A DNA stretch of 64,000 nt from Chloroflexi bacterium GWB2_54_36 (lineage in GTDB: Bacteria; Chloroflexota; Anaerolineae; Anaerolineales; Anaerolineaceae). Location: positions 1 to 64,000 of the forward strand of contig MGMG01000077.1 in the NCBI GenBank assembly GCA_001796355.1, read 5' to 3'. Position numbers and translations under genes: made by a program. The notes beneath the pieces are model-generated. The model had not been told where the DNA came from. It did no database searches and saw only the letters and a program-made list of their open reading frames with translations. Positions 18,024 through 28,044 of the stretch are shown here, in pieces (position 1 is the stretch's first letter; every line of letters begins with the position of its first letter).

Positions 18024-19733
18024 TCAGGGGTTAAACCCTGGCGCATCCGGGAATAAATCAGCGCGCGCCCATAAGACAACAATTGTTTTTTCCACCGGAA
18101 CGGATTTGAAGGCAATCCATTGCAACCACTCATCAATACTCATCTGCCACTTTGGGTTGACTTCCAGAACAAAGTCCTGGCCGCGGTAGGTATCCGCTAA
18201 TTCGGGCGATTGCTTATCAACAGTGATCAACAATGCTGGCGTGGACGTCGATGCAGTAGTGGTTACATATTGCGCCTGCCGGTAATCACGCAATGCCCAG
18301 CGCAGTGCCGGGGAATCAACCCCTTCGACCACCAATTCAAGTTCCCCGGGAACGCGCATTTTCCAGGTCGAGAGGTCATTGAGGGTAGTCTGCAGCAAAT
18401 CCACCTCATCCACCCAGGCCCCACGCCGCCAGATCTGACCCTCGGGGTTGGCTCCTAATCCTGTGCCACCCCAGGCTGCTGAAAAGCCCCACAATCCCAA
18501 CGCCGCGATTAAGCCCCACATTGCCCCCTGCCCGGCGGTTTCCTCGTCCCAGAACCAACGGATCACGAAAGCTGCCCCCACCAGCAGCAACACCGGAAAA
18601 AGCGTACTAACCGTCTTGACTAAGGTCGAGACTTCCGGGCGGTCAGCCTGGAAATAGGCGATAAAGCTGAGCCAGGTAAAGGCTAATAGCACAACCACAA
18701 TTATGCTATACGCAATCGCTGTCCAGCGAAAACTAACCGCTGCCGTCAACAGCTTCGCCAGTTGACGTGCTGCCAACGCCAGCATGGGCAGCAACGCCCA
18801 GCCCAAATCAGCGACCTCGCGCGCCGGGGAAAGCAGCGCCAGCGCTAACGCCGCCAGCCACCAGACCGCTAAAAAGGTGTCCAGCGGGTTTTTCGTCTGG
18901 ATGACGCGTACAAGGCCAACGGCCGCAAACAAGAATCCAAGCGGCTGCGAGAGGACAAGTCCGAGCAGCATCCGGCCGGCTGTGACTGTGCTCGCCTGCG
19001 ACCAACCCGTCAAATATTGAACGATGCCATTGGCTGCGGCATTCAAGCCGTTAGGAATCAGAAAAAGCAGCGTGCCAAATACCAGCACAACGCCTATGAA
19101 CCAGCCAAGCACAACTTTCCAGTCGAATCCGCCAGATACGCCGGCAAATGGGTCCTCAACGGGCTCTTCGACCGGCTGGCGGGGCTGAAAGACGAAGCGG
19201 TAGAGCAGGGACGCAAATCCCAAACCAATGGCTCCCTGCCAGAAAGCTGGCCCACCCAGTAAGGCTAATCCTGCAAATGCACCCAGTAACGCGGTTTTTT
19301 TTGCCAGCAGGGCTGCCAGAGTTAAGAGTACAAACAGCCCTGCCCAGCTCATGCCGTTGGCCTGGCGTGAAACCGCCACCCAACCGGCATCGACCGCCAG
19401 TCCAAAACACAGCAGCAGCGCTGCTTTTTCACCCAGGTGTTTGCGGAACAACCAAGGGGTTAGTGCCAATGCCGTCCCAGCCAGCGCAGGCCAAAAACGC
19501 GCCACGGCTTCACCGGCACCGAATATAAAAAACCAGGCGGTGGTGAGCAGCCCGTAACCGCCTTCGCTGCCAATGAAATGCTCGCCGCCCAAAGCCTGCA
19601 GCGCATTGACCGCTTCGCTGTCAGTCAGCGGCAGCTTGCCCAACAGGATAAATCGTATTAAAAACGCAATTACGCCGGTTAGCAGCAAGGCGATGCGTTG
19701 GTAAGGTAGGTTGCGGTCTATGGATGGGTTCAT
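18024..19733 (-). CDS. GT39-like polytopic membrane glycosyltransferase
   Basis: A 569-aa protein with about 11-13 hydrophobic segments and a C-terminal extracytoplasmic tail of about 140 residues. The first outer loop has LPLTDSEAVNALQ, which fits the acidic D-x-E motif of the GT39/ArnT/PMT superfamily, enzymes that take a sugar from a polyprenyl-phosphate donor outside the membrane. The overall layout (membrane half, then soluble domain) also fits. The acceptor is unknown. Its ATG overlaps the stop of the upstream DUF2298 gene (ATGA), so the two are probably translated together. Assignment to GT39 rests on topology and one motif. Confidence 0.65.
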   Translation of the reverse strand: MNPSIDRNLPYQRIALLLTGVIAFLIRFILLGKLPLTDSEAVNALQALGGEHFIGSEGGYGLLTTAWFFIFGAGEAVARFWPALAGTALALTPWLFRKHLGEKAALLLCFGLAVDAGWVAVSRQANGMSWAGLFVLLTLAALLAKKTALLGAFAGLALLGGPAFWQGAIGLGFASLLYRFVFQPRQPVEEPVEDPFAGVSGGFDWKVVLGWFIGVVLVFGTLLFLIPNGLNAAANGIVQYLTGWSQASTVTAGRMLLGLVLSQPLGFLFAAVGLVRVIQTKNPLDTFLAVWWLAALALALLSPAREVADLGWALLPMLALAARQLAKLLTAAVSFRWTAIAYSIIVVVLLAFTWLSFIAYFQADRPEVSTLVKTVSTLFPVLLLVGAAFVIRWFWDEETAGQGAMWGLIAALGLWGFSAAWGGTGLGANPEGQIWRRGAWVDEVDLLQTTLNDLSTWKMRVPGELELVVEGVDSPALRWALRDYRQAQYVTTTASTSTPALLITVDKQSPELADTYRGQDFVLEVNPKWQMSIDEWLQWIAFKSVPVEKTIVVLWARADLFPDAPGFNP

Positions 19734-22306
19734 GGCATCCCGTCTTGGGTCAGGATTGGCGAAAGGGGATTATGACCGGGTACTTCGTAAATGGTCACTG
19801 CTGCATTCTGAAAAACGATTTCTAAATTACCTTGAAATTTGGCTTCATTTACCCGGTAGGTGGTGCGTTCAACTGGCCCGATATAGATATATCGAATATT
19901 GTAGCGGTCGATCACCGTAGAAGCTTCATCCCAACTATTGGTGGCATACAGCAATTCCAGATCGCCGCGCCGCGAGCCGATTTCCTCCGCGCCGCCGCGC
20001 CATTGCCACTCATGGCCCTCCCAACCCAGCAAGGCAGGCTGTCCGCTGTGGGTCGAAACCCGCGCTGTGTCGGGGTTGTACGATGCGCCAACCGTCTCAG
20101 CAACGACGCCCAAAGGAGCCGTTTGCAGCCACATGAAAGCTGCCCATTCGTCAGGGTTGTATTGTTGCAGGTAAGCTTTGCCGTCCAGTGTCAGTTCGGA
20201 CAGCGGCTTGGAGGGCAACCCGGTCTTCGCAGCCAGCATGATTACCGGATAAACGAGCGCAGCCGCTGTAACTAACAGCCAGATCACTTTGAACGCTACC
20301 TGCCGTAGGCCGTGTAATTTGCGCCACAGCATAGCGGTCGCGTACGCCGCTGCCAGGCCCCAAAGCATCCAGGCCTGGAAGTAGAACTTGAAAATCGTGT
20401 TCAAGCGCGTGCCAAAGCCATCTTTAAGATAGAAAAACTCCGGCAGCAGAGTCAACCCGGCGCCAACCAGGATCAAAATGGCAACAAAAGCATCCACCGA
20501 ACGCTGCGGGTCAGCCGGAGCGGATGGCGCATCAGGCGCGACTTCCGCCGGCTCAGGTTGGCGTCGTGTGGCAGATAGCAACGCCCAGGCCAGAGCTACT
20601 ACCCCGAGAAGCACCAGCCAGGTAACCAGGTCAGTAACCCGCCGCTGGATCGCCGTCTGAAATAGTTCAACACCCTGCCCGCCTTGCTTGCCAAAGTATT
20701 CGCTCAGACCAAAAACCAGGGATGAACCGAATGGTTGAAGAATGCTGACGCTTTGCTGCCACGAAGTTGCGGCGGACAAGGCTGCCTGGAAAACGCCCCA
20801 GGCTGCAAGCATGAGTACCCACAGCCCACCCACAACGCTGACGCCGGCCAGCAGGCCGTTCTTAATGTCCTGTCGCCGGCTGTGACGGGTCTGGTTTACC
20901 AACCAAAATGCGATAGGCAGCAGCAGCGGCAGGAACATAACCAGGAAATAGGCGCCGCGCGTTTGGAATGCCATCGACGGCAGCAATCCGCCAGCCTGTG
21001 ACGCAAAGCCAAGGTAAAACGGCAGATACAGCACTCCACCTGTAAGCCCCAGCAGCAATCCGATCTTGAAAAAATCGGCCACCCGCGCCCACCCCCATCC
21101 ATTTTGAGAGACGCGCAGCCAGGCGTATACAGCCGCAAACAAAGCAACATAAATCGGAAAATCCCAGGTGTTCAGGAAGGACAGCCCGCCTAAAATAACC
21201 GCGGTGGGCCAGAAATCGAAACGTTTGAACCATTCCTTGATCTGAATCGCCTCAATTTTCTCACCCAACCCGCGGTATGCCAGGTTAAGCGCCAGGCCAA
21301 CCGCCAGCAACACAAACGGCATCCCTAGTACATGCGGATGCAGGTCAGCCAACAGATAGGAAAAGAATGGAAATTCGTTGATAATTTCGGTGGCAGCGCC
21401 GGACAGGTTGAAATCCTGCAGCACGCGCGAACCCATCCACCACAGCCAGCCGCCGCGCTGCGGCAGCCAACTGTAAGGTTGAATTGGCGCAGCGTTGATT
21501 TCTTTAATATTCAACCAGGTCCAAAAGTTCGCCAGCGGTTGACCTTCCATGCCGCTCGACCAGAACAAGCCACGGGCGTGCAGTACATCCAGCAATCCGC
21601 TTAAATTGCTTACCACCAGAATAAAAAGCGGGGCAAGCAGCGCCCAGCCGGTTGCACTCCGGGTGTGCGGGTCTTTGTCACCCTCGCCCGTCCTGGCCAG
21701 CAGGTTATACACAATCCCATAAGCAGCCACCGCAGTCAGCGCAAACCACATAGCTACCGCAAGGTTGAAAGCGACGCTGGTCGCCGTTCCGGTGACCTGT
21801 ACCAGCATCGCGACCATGATGTAACCAAAGTAATAATAGGAAATGGCATACCCGGAGAGCCAGGGATCGATTGGCGGGAAGCCCGGCGAGCGCAAGATGG
21901 CGTTGATGAAGGCCAGTTCCATCGGCTTTTCGGTCCAATTGACTTCAGGATTGGCCGCCCGCACAAACGCCCAGGCAGCAAACGCCAGCGCAAACAGGAC
22001 CTCGGTGGTAATCACCACCCGCTTATGCTGCCTGATCCAATCCCATAGCTCCAGCAAGTTGCCTTTCCCGGCTGCCAGGCTAATTCCAGCCAGCAGGATC
22101 AGCGCCAGCAGCACGCCCCCTGTATTGTTTTGCAACAACCCCAGGTAAGTCAGCAGCCAGAACAGGTAACCCCATCCCAGCAAAGCCAGCGGCCTTGCCA
22201 GCGTGTAACCGCGATCAGGGAGAAAACGGAACAGCCGCTGCGCCAGCGGCAGCGTCAGCCAACCGGCAATCGAGACCAGCAGGTACCACCACAACACATC
22301 GATCAA
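19730..22306 (-). CDS. DUF2298 (Chlor_Arch_YYY) polytopic membrane protein
   Basis: An 858-aa integral membrane protein with many hydrophobic segments and a C-terminal soluble tail. The family signature is visible: EKPMELAFINAILRSPGFPPIDPWLSG, then the tri-tyrosine Y157-Y159 in AISYYYFGY, and later EFPFFSYLLADLHPHVLGMPF. The family is known from Chloroflexi and archaea; its function is not established, though it is thought to resemble membrane glycosyltransferases. The start is TTG inside TTGA, overlapping the DUF952 stop, with GAGG 7 nt upstream. The tail (VAETVGASYNPDTARVSTHSG) resembles the tail of the 1760-aa paralogue. Confidence 0.85.
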   Translation of the reverse strand: MIDVLWWYLLVSIAGWLTLPLAQRLFRFLPDRGYTLARPLALLGWGYLFWLLTYLGLLQNNTGGVLLALILLAGISLAAGKGNLLELWDWIRQHKRVVITTEVLFALAFAAWAFVRAANPEVNWTEKPMELAFINAILRSPGFPPIDPWLSGYAISYYYFGYIMVAMLVQVTGTATSVAFNLAVAMWFALTAVAAYGIVYNLLARTGEGDKDPHTRSATGWALLAPLFILVVSNLSGLLDVLHARGLFWSSGMEGQPLANFWTWLNIKEINAAPIQPYSWLPQRGGWLWWMGSRVLQDFNLSGAATEIINEFPFFSYLLADLHPHVLGMPFVLLAVGLALNLAYRGLGEKIEAIQIKEWFKRFDFWPTAVILGGLSFLNTWDFPIYVALFAAVYAWLRVSQNGWGWARVADFFKIGLLLGLTGGVLYLPFYLGFASQAGGLLPSMAFQTRGAYFLVMFLPLLLPIAFWLVNQTRHSRRQDIKNGLLAGVSVVGGLWVLMLAAWGVFQAALSAATSWQQSVSILQPFGSSLVFGLSEYFGKQGGQGVELFQTAIQRRVTDLVTWLVLLGVVALAWALLSATRRQPEPAEVAPDAPSAPADPQRSVDAFVAILILVGAGLTLLPEFFYLKDGFGTRLNTIFKFYFQAWMLWGLAAAYATAMLWRKLHGLRQVAFKVIWLLVTAAALVYPVIMLAAKTGLPSKPLSELTLDGKAYLQQYNPDEWAAFMWLQTAPLGVVAETVGASYNPDTARVSTHSGQPALLGWEGHEWQWRGGAEEIGSRRGDLELLYATNSWDEASTVIDRYNIRYIYIGPVERTTYRVNEAKFQGNLEIVFQNAAVTIYEVPGHNPLSPILTQDGMP

Positions 22307-22680
22307 AGTTCATCCTCGTTTTTTGGCAATCCTGCCGGCCAGACAAAACTGCCATCGCTTTCGGGCGCAAAAACCAACACCGCCGTCACTGCATCCAGGT
22401 TGAGTTGGCCGTACAGGTGCGGGAATTCCTGTCCATCTTCGATTGGCTCGTAGCGCAACTCAGCAGCCAGTAGATTCGGGTCGATCAACAGCAGTACGAC
22501 ATTACGGTTGCCATGATAGAACTTGTTGGCGGTGCGCAGCAGCTGGCGCCCCGTTGAAAAATGGATGAAACCTTCGGTTTCGAGTGAGCCGGTGGCGTAT
22601 GCGCCATTTTCCAGCGCTTTTGACCATTCATGTGCCGGGGCGATATGAAATATGCGCTTGGGACGCTCTGCATCACTCAT
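22303..22680 (-). CDS. DUF952 family protein
   Basis: A 125-aa soluble protein with the DUF952 pattern: RIFHIAPAHEW near the start, EGFIHFSTGRQLLRTANKFY in the middle and EFPHLYGQLNLDAV near the end. The invariant His residues of FHI, FIHFS and PHLYG are all present. The family is uncharacterised; I recall it being grouped with ADP-ribosyltransferase-like folds, which would need checking. It overlaps both neighbours by 4 nt (22303-22306 and 22677-22680), so it is coupled to two DUF2298 genes. That placement is the strongest hint that it works with them. Confidence 0.85.
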   Translation of the reverse strand: MSDAERPKRIFHIAPAHEWSKALENGAYATGSLETEGFIHFSTGRQLLRTANKFYHGNRNVVLLLIDPNLLAAELRYEPIEDGQEFPHLYGQLNLDAVTAVLVFAPESDGSFVWPAGLPKNEDEL

Positions 22681-25600
22681 GGAATCACCTCGTAGATGGC
22701 GGTCGAACCATCCAAATAAACCTGCTGCCAGTATTGACCGGCATAAGTGGGGAATTTGGCAATGCCAAAGGGGTCGTAGGTCACTTGCTCCAACTGACCA
22801 ACGATGATGTATTTAACATTGTACTTCTGCAGGAATTGAACCGCCTGCTCGGGGTCAGTCGTGTTGTAGAAATTGGCCACTTCGTCGATGCGCGCCCAGA
22901 TGGAGGTATCCGGAATCGTCGCCCGCTGCTGCCGCTGGTGCCAGTTCCAGCCAATGGTGGCGGGCAGGCCGGTGTAAATCGAGATGCGCGAACCCCAGCG
23001 GTACTCGACGGTATTGGCTTCTACGATCACCGGCGAGCCCTGAACGTTTTCCTGCAGCCAGCGGATGGCTTTGTAGTCTGCGTTCAGGTCCAGCAAACCA
23101 TTCTGGTCATGGTACTGTGAGGTCTGCATGTAGGCCATGCCGTCCAAAGTATGGGGAGCTGAATCACTGATCCGGTCGCGCATTTTAGACGGAGCGGCGG
23201 TTAATGGGTAGAAAAATGCGAATACGACAAACAAACCGACAACAGCAATCCAGGCGTTGCGCCACCCCGGTTTCCAGCGGAGTTCGATTTGCGGCAGCAG
23301 CCAGAACAATCCGGCAGCCGCGCTGAGTGAGAACAGGGTCCAGGCTTGCAAATAAAATTTGAAGACCGTGTTCATGCGGTTGATGTCGCCAACCAGCACA
23401 ATAATTTCCACTGCCAGCGTCAGCACTGCAGCCGTCCCAAGCATGAACAGCACCGCCCGTTTTGGGTCGGGTTGACCGGGACGCAGCAAAAGCAGCAGCG
23501 CCCAAACCGCCAGCGATAACGCCAGCCAGGTAACCGCTACTTTTTGCTGGTAGGTAAGGAACAAGACCACAACGATAAACAGTGCTGTTCCCCCTAAAAT
23601 CACGGTTTTATAGGGGCGCAGCTTATTCAAAGATGACAGCGGAGTCTTTTCCATCCAATCGACGGTTTCCCAAAACAACCAGGTGACTAGGATTACCAGG
23701 AATAACCCCCAGTGGGTAAAGTAATCGTAAAAGGTGGTCTTTGCGCCTTGCCACAAATCAATCTTGGTGTAACCCTGCGCGTACCAGGCCTGATACGGCT
23801 GGTACAGCGCAAAGGCCAGCCCGGCCAGCAGAATCACTGCCTCAACCGCCACAATTAACCGCCGGATAACCTGCGGCAACCGCGGCAGAAACTTTTCGGG
23901 GGGTACAGCGTGACGGATAGCACTGTAAAGAATAGCCGCAATTGCCAGGCCGAGATAGGTGGGCATATCCCAGGTGTTGGCCGGGTACAAAGCGCCAATG
24001 GTCAGTCCGCCAAGGAACATGGACAAACCAAAGGGCAGCCATCCGCTCGCGTGCGAACCAATCTTCCAATTCCATTTACCCAGTACGATGGATAAGGCCC
24101 AGCCCAACGCCAGCAGCGTAATTGGCAAAGCGAACAGATGAGCATGTGGATCGCCGTAAAGGAAGGTAAAGAACGGGAACTCGGTAATCGCATCGCCGCC
24201 CTTGACTGCCCGGCTGGGAATCCAGTACCAGTCCGCCGGAGAGTAAGGCAGTACTACCCCTTTGAAATATTCTGCCAGGCCGCGGAAGGTCCATCCCACC
24301 TGTGTAATCAGGTTGGCGTCCTCGATGGTGCCGCCAGGCGCGACCAACTTCATGATGCCTTCCCACATCATGCGAATCGTGCCGAGGTTGCCAAGGATCA
24401 GCGTTGCCACCGCAGAAGATACACCGGCAATCCATGGTGCAATTCCGGGGCGTTCATCATCGTCGCCGTTCGCCTGATGGGATTTAAACCACTGCTGTAC
24501 ATTCGAGCCGAAACTGTAAGCCCCCAGCGCGATCAGCGAAAAGAAAGTCGGCAGAATCAAGTTGTAGGCAATCGACGGAACGACGCCAAGCCATTTGGTG
24601 GGGACTGCGGCGACAACAAAACCGTAGTAATAGTAATTGATCCATCCGCCAGCGTACCACGGGTTGTAAGGCGGGAATGTTGTGCTTTTCAAAACGGCAT
24701 TGAAGTACGCGAAATCCATCGGCTTTTCGCCGCCGTAATTCGGATGCCAGAGATCGGGGTTGCCCAGTCGGATGAACAGGAAGAGCAGGAAAAAAGCCAA
24801 CCCGACCGCTTCGACCGTCAGAAAAGATCGCCAACGAAGTTTAATTTCGCGGCCCAATTCGTTGCGCTGCCAGATCGCCAGCGCCAGGCTTGCCCCGCCT
24901 AACAAACCTACCGCGCCCCAAATCGTCCAGCGGGTGAACGGGATGTTGTTTGCTCCTGCCATCCATACCAGCCAGGTGAGCACCAGTAAACTTGCAGTTT
25001 TTGCCAGCGGGTAGCCGTAATCCGGCAATCCTTTCATGGCTATGCGCAAAATTGGATAGATCAACCAGCCCAACAGCAGGATCACCAGATACCAGACCGC
25101 TGCCCCAATCCCAGGGTAGCGGTTGATCAGCGCATCGACATCGAACAACTCTGACCAGGTGCCGCCGTTTTGCTGGATCGCCAGGCGATCATCAGGCAGG
25201 AGTAAGTCCGCTGGATAATCCGGCGCCTGCCCGGGTATGACATGGATCACATTGCTCAGGTCGACTGCTTCTAGTATTCGGTTAACCTCTGCCTGCGAAT
25301 AATTTGCAGTTTTTTTGAAAATGAGTACCTTGGGATGGTCGTATACCGTGAAGGCTTCTTCCGCGAATTGGTCGTTTATTTGAATCGATCCAAGCGTTGG
25401 ATACGATTGGAAGACCTGAACCAGTTCGAAGCCCAACCGCCCGCTATAAGTCCCAACCTGAGCGGTGCGGTAGCAATCAATCAGGTCTTCTTCCGCCGGG
25501 CAGCCCAGCAGTTCGCGGTAATAAACGGTGGTCAGGGGGTAGCGCTCAGGTACGCGCGTGGTCGTGCCCCATTGGCGGTTGGAGGTAATGGTAATGGCAT

Positions 25601-27959
25601 CGGCGCGTTCGAGAACGGCCTCAAAGCGGGCCAACTTATCCAGGCTGTCATCCCAGTACATCTCGAAGTTGAGGTCACCCTCATACAACCCAGCAAAAGG
25701 GTCGTATCCATCGATGCGCAGAGGGACGCTGTCATCCCAGGGGGTTTCCACTGCGATGCCAGAACCATAAACTGCCAGCTCAGCATCGCGATTCACTACT
25801 TCCATGCGCAGCAGATAGAGCGCGCCAGCCGTCACCTGAATTGAATGGTCTAATTGCCAGCGGTACTCTCGCCCGCGCGGATCTTCGTCGGCGGCAAAGT
25901 CGCTGACGATTTCAGTTTGCGCCAGCGGAGCGGCCAGATTGCCTTCTTCCGAGATGCTAATCCGCAGGGTACTCAGCCCCGGCTCGCCGGTTGTGGCCAC
26001 CACCCGATTGAGCACGACCTGGCTTAACTGGCCGCTGGTCGACGGCACGAAGCGGATGTCGCCCGGTTGCAATGTCCGAATGGTGTCTATCATCGGCGGC
26101 AGTTCCAGCCTTGTGACGCCGTCCAGCGTCTGGATGGTTGCGCCGGTTGCTCCCGATAAGCCGAGCGCAACTTCAGATTCTTGCACATGGAGATCGATCC
26201 GATATCTTTGCCCTGCTTGAACCGCCACGGGCTGTTCCAGCGGAACGCTCCAGCCCAAAAGCTGCCCTCCGCCTTGGAAAGTGTTGGCGAGGATTCCAAA
26301 ACCCGCCGCCCGCGCTTCTGATCCCACCTCATAAAGAGTGATTCCCAAAGTCTTCGGGTTTGGGTCCGACGATAAATCCTGGATGTTGGTGAATTGGAAG
26401 GCGGTCAGCAGTCCGGAAGTATCGGAAGTGAAACCTATTGAAATCGTTTCAGCGGAGGAGAGAATCTGCATTGGGGCGTACGGCAACTGCTGCCGTACCC
26501 GGCCATCGTCAGTGTCAATTTCCAGGTTGACCGGCCCTGAGACATTCTGGAACACCCAGCGAGAGGCTTCCACCCGAGTCATCGGTTGGGTGTAAATGCG
26601 GGTGAAAGCGAAGGCCCAGGCAAAGGTGGCTGCCAGGGTGAGGAAGCCGGTTGTCACAGCAGCAATCTTCAACCAGCGCCCGGCCTGCAATTTGCCGGCA
26701 TCCATTTTCTTCCGACCAATCTCCCAGAGGTTCCACAGCGCCCAACCGGCAGTCAATGCCAGGGTCGGGTAAATCGGCAGTTCGTAGCGCATGGTCGGGT
26801 TGCCCTGCTGCGACTGCCAGATAAAATAGATGGCTGTCCAGCCCCACACCAGCAGGCTGCGCTTCCAGGTTCCATTGAGTTGGCGAACGCCCATCCAGAT
26901 GAACCCGGCCCAGGCCAAAATTCCCATGGGCAGTCCCATACCCCACAACACCATATTGGTGAAGGAGAAGGTTACCGGGCGGCGCGCCCATTGCAGCGCC
27001 GGCGGGAAATCGACATTCCCGGTCATCTGGTTCGAGAGTTCTTTCAGGTTGGCAATCCACTTTTCATTGGGCACAATCCCAAAGAAACCCGGCCCGCTGA
27101 AAGCATACGGCTGCAAAACACGAAATATCAGGAAGGTTGCCGCGCCGCCGACTACCAGGTCGCGAAATGTAATTTGCCACAGCTCAATCCGTTGGTCGCG
27201 GGGATGGCGCATGATCAAAATAAACCAGGCTGCCGGCAATAATACCGCCATCAAAGCGGTGTTGATTTTACAGGCCATCGCGCTGCCAATCGCAACGCCA
27301 AACCACAGGCTGTTGCGTACGGATTCACTCTGGTACCATTTTTGACCGGCACGGACGCTCGGTTCAAGGATTGGCTGTGTGGCTAAGCGAGCCGCGAAGT
27401 ACAATGCCAGGGTAGTGAAAGTCGTCGAGAATGAATCGGCGGTGTAAAAATGCGACTGCTGGATTTGCATGACAGCAAAGGCCGAAAATGCCGCGCCAAG
27501 CACGCCAATTTTGCGGTTGAACAACCGTGCGCCCAATAAATAAACCAGCAGCACGGTCACCAGATCCATCAAAGCCGAAAAAACTCGGCCGGTCTGCAGG
27601 ATTTGCTCCCAGAATACCGTTCCAAATATCGCATCAGCCAGATAACGGGTGGCGATGAGCGGGAAAGTGCCGTAAACGAAAAATGTATCGCCAACATTAT
27701 GCGGATTGAGCGTCGATTTGGCCGTATCGAAGTAGTCGCCCAGGCTATCCACTGCAGAAATATGCGAGGTCACTCCGACAAAAAAGCGTTCATCAGGATG
27801 CAAAAAACTGTATTCGCCCCAAAACAGGCCGGTAAAGCGGAAATAAGCCGCTGCGGCCATGATGATAAATAACAGAATAATCCATAACCGCGAATCCCAT
27901 GACTTTCTGGGAATAGTCTTGATGGTTTCCATTACGGAGGGCATGGTCGGTTCGGTCAT
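22677..27959 (-). CDS. GT39-DUF2298 fusion membrane protein, 1760 aa
   Basis: A very large polytopic protein made of three parts. Residues 1 to about 470 are GT39-like, with SFLHPDERFFVGV giving the acidic loop motif and many membrane helices. Residues about 475-930 are a beta-rich extracytoplasmic region with two repeated modules (QPVAVQAGQRYRIDLHVQ and IQVTAGALYLLRMEVV), perhaps carbohydrate-binding. Residues about 960-1760 are a full DUF2298 domain with EKPMDFAYFNAVLKSTTFPPYNPW and the tetra-tyrosine Y1109-Y1112. It probably acts on polyprenyl-linked sugars at the outer membrane face; the product is unknown. There is no clear Shine-Dalgarno; an AT-rich TATAAAAT lies about 15 nt upstream, so a second promoter is possible. 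Confidence 0.85.
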   Translation of the reverse strand: MTEPTMPSVMETIKTIPRKSWDSRLWIILLFIIMAAAAYFRFTGLFWGEYSFLHPDERFFVGVTSHISAVDSLGDYFDTAKSTLNPHNVGDTFFVYGTFPLIATRYLADAIFGTVFWEQILQTGRVFSALMDLVTVLLVYLLGARLFNRKIGVLGAAFSAFAVMQIQQSHFYTADSFSTTFTTLALYFAARLATQPILEPSVRAGQKWYQSESVRNSLWFGVAIGSAMACKINTALMAVLLPAAWFILIMRHPRDQRIELWQITFRDLVVGGAATFLIFRVLQPYAFSGPGFFGIVPNEKWIANLKELSNQMTGNVDFPPALQWARRPVTFSFTNMVLWGMGLPMGILAWAGFIWMGVRQLNGTWKRSLLVWGWTAIYFIWQSQQGNPTMRYELPIYPTLALTAGWALWNLWEIGRKKMDAGKLQAGRWLKIAAVTTGFLTLAATFAWAFAFTRIYTQPMTRVEASRWVFQNVSGPVNLEIDTDDGRVRQQLPYAPMQILSSAETISIGFTSDTSGLLTAFQFTNIQDLSSDPNPKTLGITLYEVGSEARAAGFGILANTFQGGGQLLGWSVPLEQPVAVQAGQRYRIDLHVQESEVALGLSGATGATIQTLDGVTRLELPPMIDTIRTLQPGDIRFVPSTSGQLSQVVLNRVVATTGEPGLSTLRISISEEGNLAAPLAQTEIVSDFAADEDPRGREYRWQLDHSIQVTAGALYLLRMEVVNRDAELAVYGSGIAVETPWDDSVPLRIDGYDPFAGLYEGDLNFEMYWDDSLDKLARFEAVLERADAITITSNRQWGTTTRVPERYPLTTVYYRELLGCPAEEDLIDCYRTAQVGTYSGRLGFELVQVFQSYPTLGSIQINDQFAEEAFTVYDHPKVLIFKKTANYSQAEVNRILEAVDLSNVIHVIPGQAPDYPADLLLPDDRLAIQQNGGTWSELFDVDALINRYPGIGAAVWYLVILLLGWLIYPILRIAMKGLPDYGYPLAKTASLLVLTWLVWMAGANNIPFTRWTIWGAVGLLGGASLALAIWQRNELGREIKLRWRSFLTVEAVGLAFFLLFLFIRLGNPDLWHPNYGGEKPMDFAYFNAVLKSTTFPPYNPWYAGGWINYYYYGFVVAAVPTKWLGVVPSIAYNLILPTFFSLIALGAYSFGSNVQQWFKSHQANGDDDERPGIAPWIAGVSSAVATLILGNLGTIRMMWEGIMKLVAPGGTIEDANLITQVGWTFRGLAEYFKGVVLPYSPADWYWIPSRAVKGGDAITEFPFFTFLYGDPHAHLFALPITLLALGWALSIVLGKWNWKIGSHASGWLPFGLSMFLGGLTIGALYPANTWDMPTYLGLAIAAILYSAIRHAVPPEKFLPRLPQVIRRLIVAVEAVILLAGLAFALYQPYQAWYAQGYTKIDLWQGAKTTFYDYFTHWGLFLVILVTWLFWETVDWMEKTPLSSLNKLRPYKTVILGGTALFIVVVLFLTYQQKVAVTWLALSLAVWALLLLLRPGQPDPKRAVLFMLGTAAVLTLAVEIIVLVGDINRMNTVFKFYLQAWTLFSLSAAAGLFWLLPQIELRWKPGWRNAWIAVVGLFVVFAFFYPLTAAPSKMRDRISDSAPHTLDGMAYMQTSQYHDQNGLLDLNADYKAIRWLQENVQGSPVIVEANTVEYRWGSRISIYTGLPATIGWNWHQRQQRATIPDTSIWARIDEVANFYNTTDPEQAVQFLQKYNVKYIIVGQLEQVTYDPFGIAKFPTYAGQYWQQVYLDGSTAIYEVIP

Positions 27960-28044
27960 GATTGGGTCACGTTATTTTATAAATGAAAAATGGGCGATAG
28001 CATTAATTGTATGCAAGTTTTGCCGCAAGTGAATATGGGTTTTA

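Noticed and set aside
24138-24902. 254-aa plus-strand ORF
   Set aside because: Antisense shadow inside the DUF2298 half of the 1760-aa gene.
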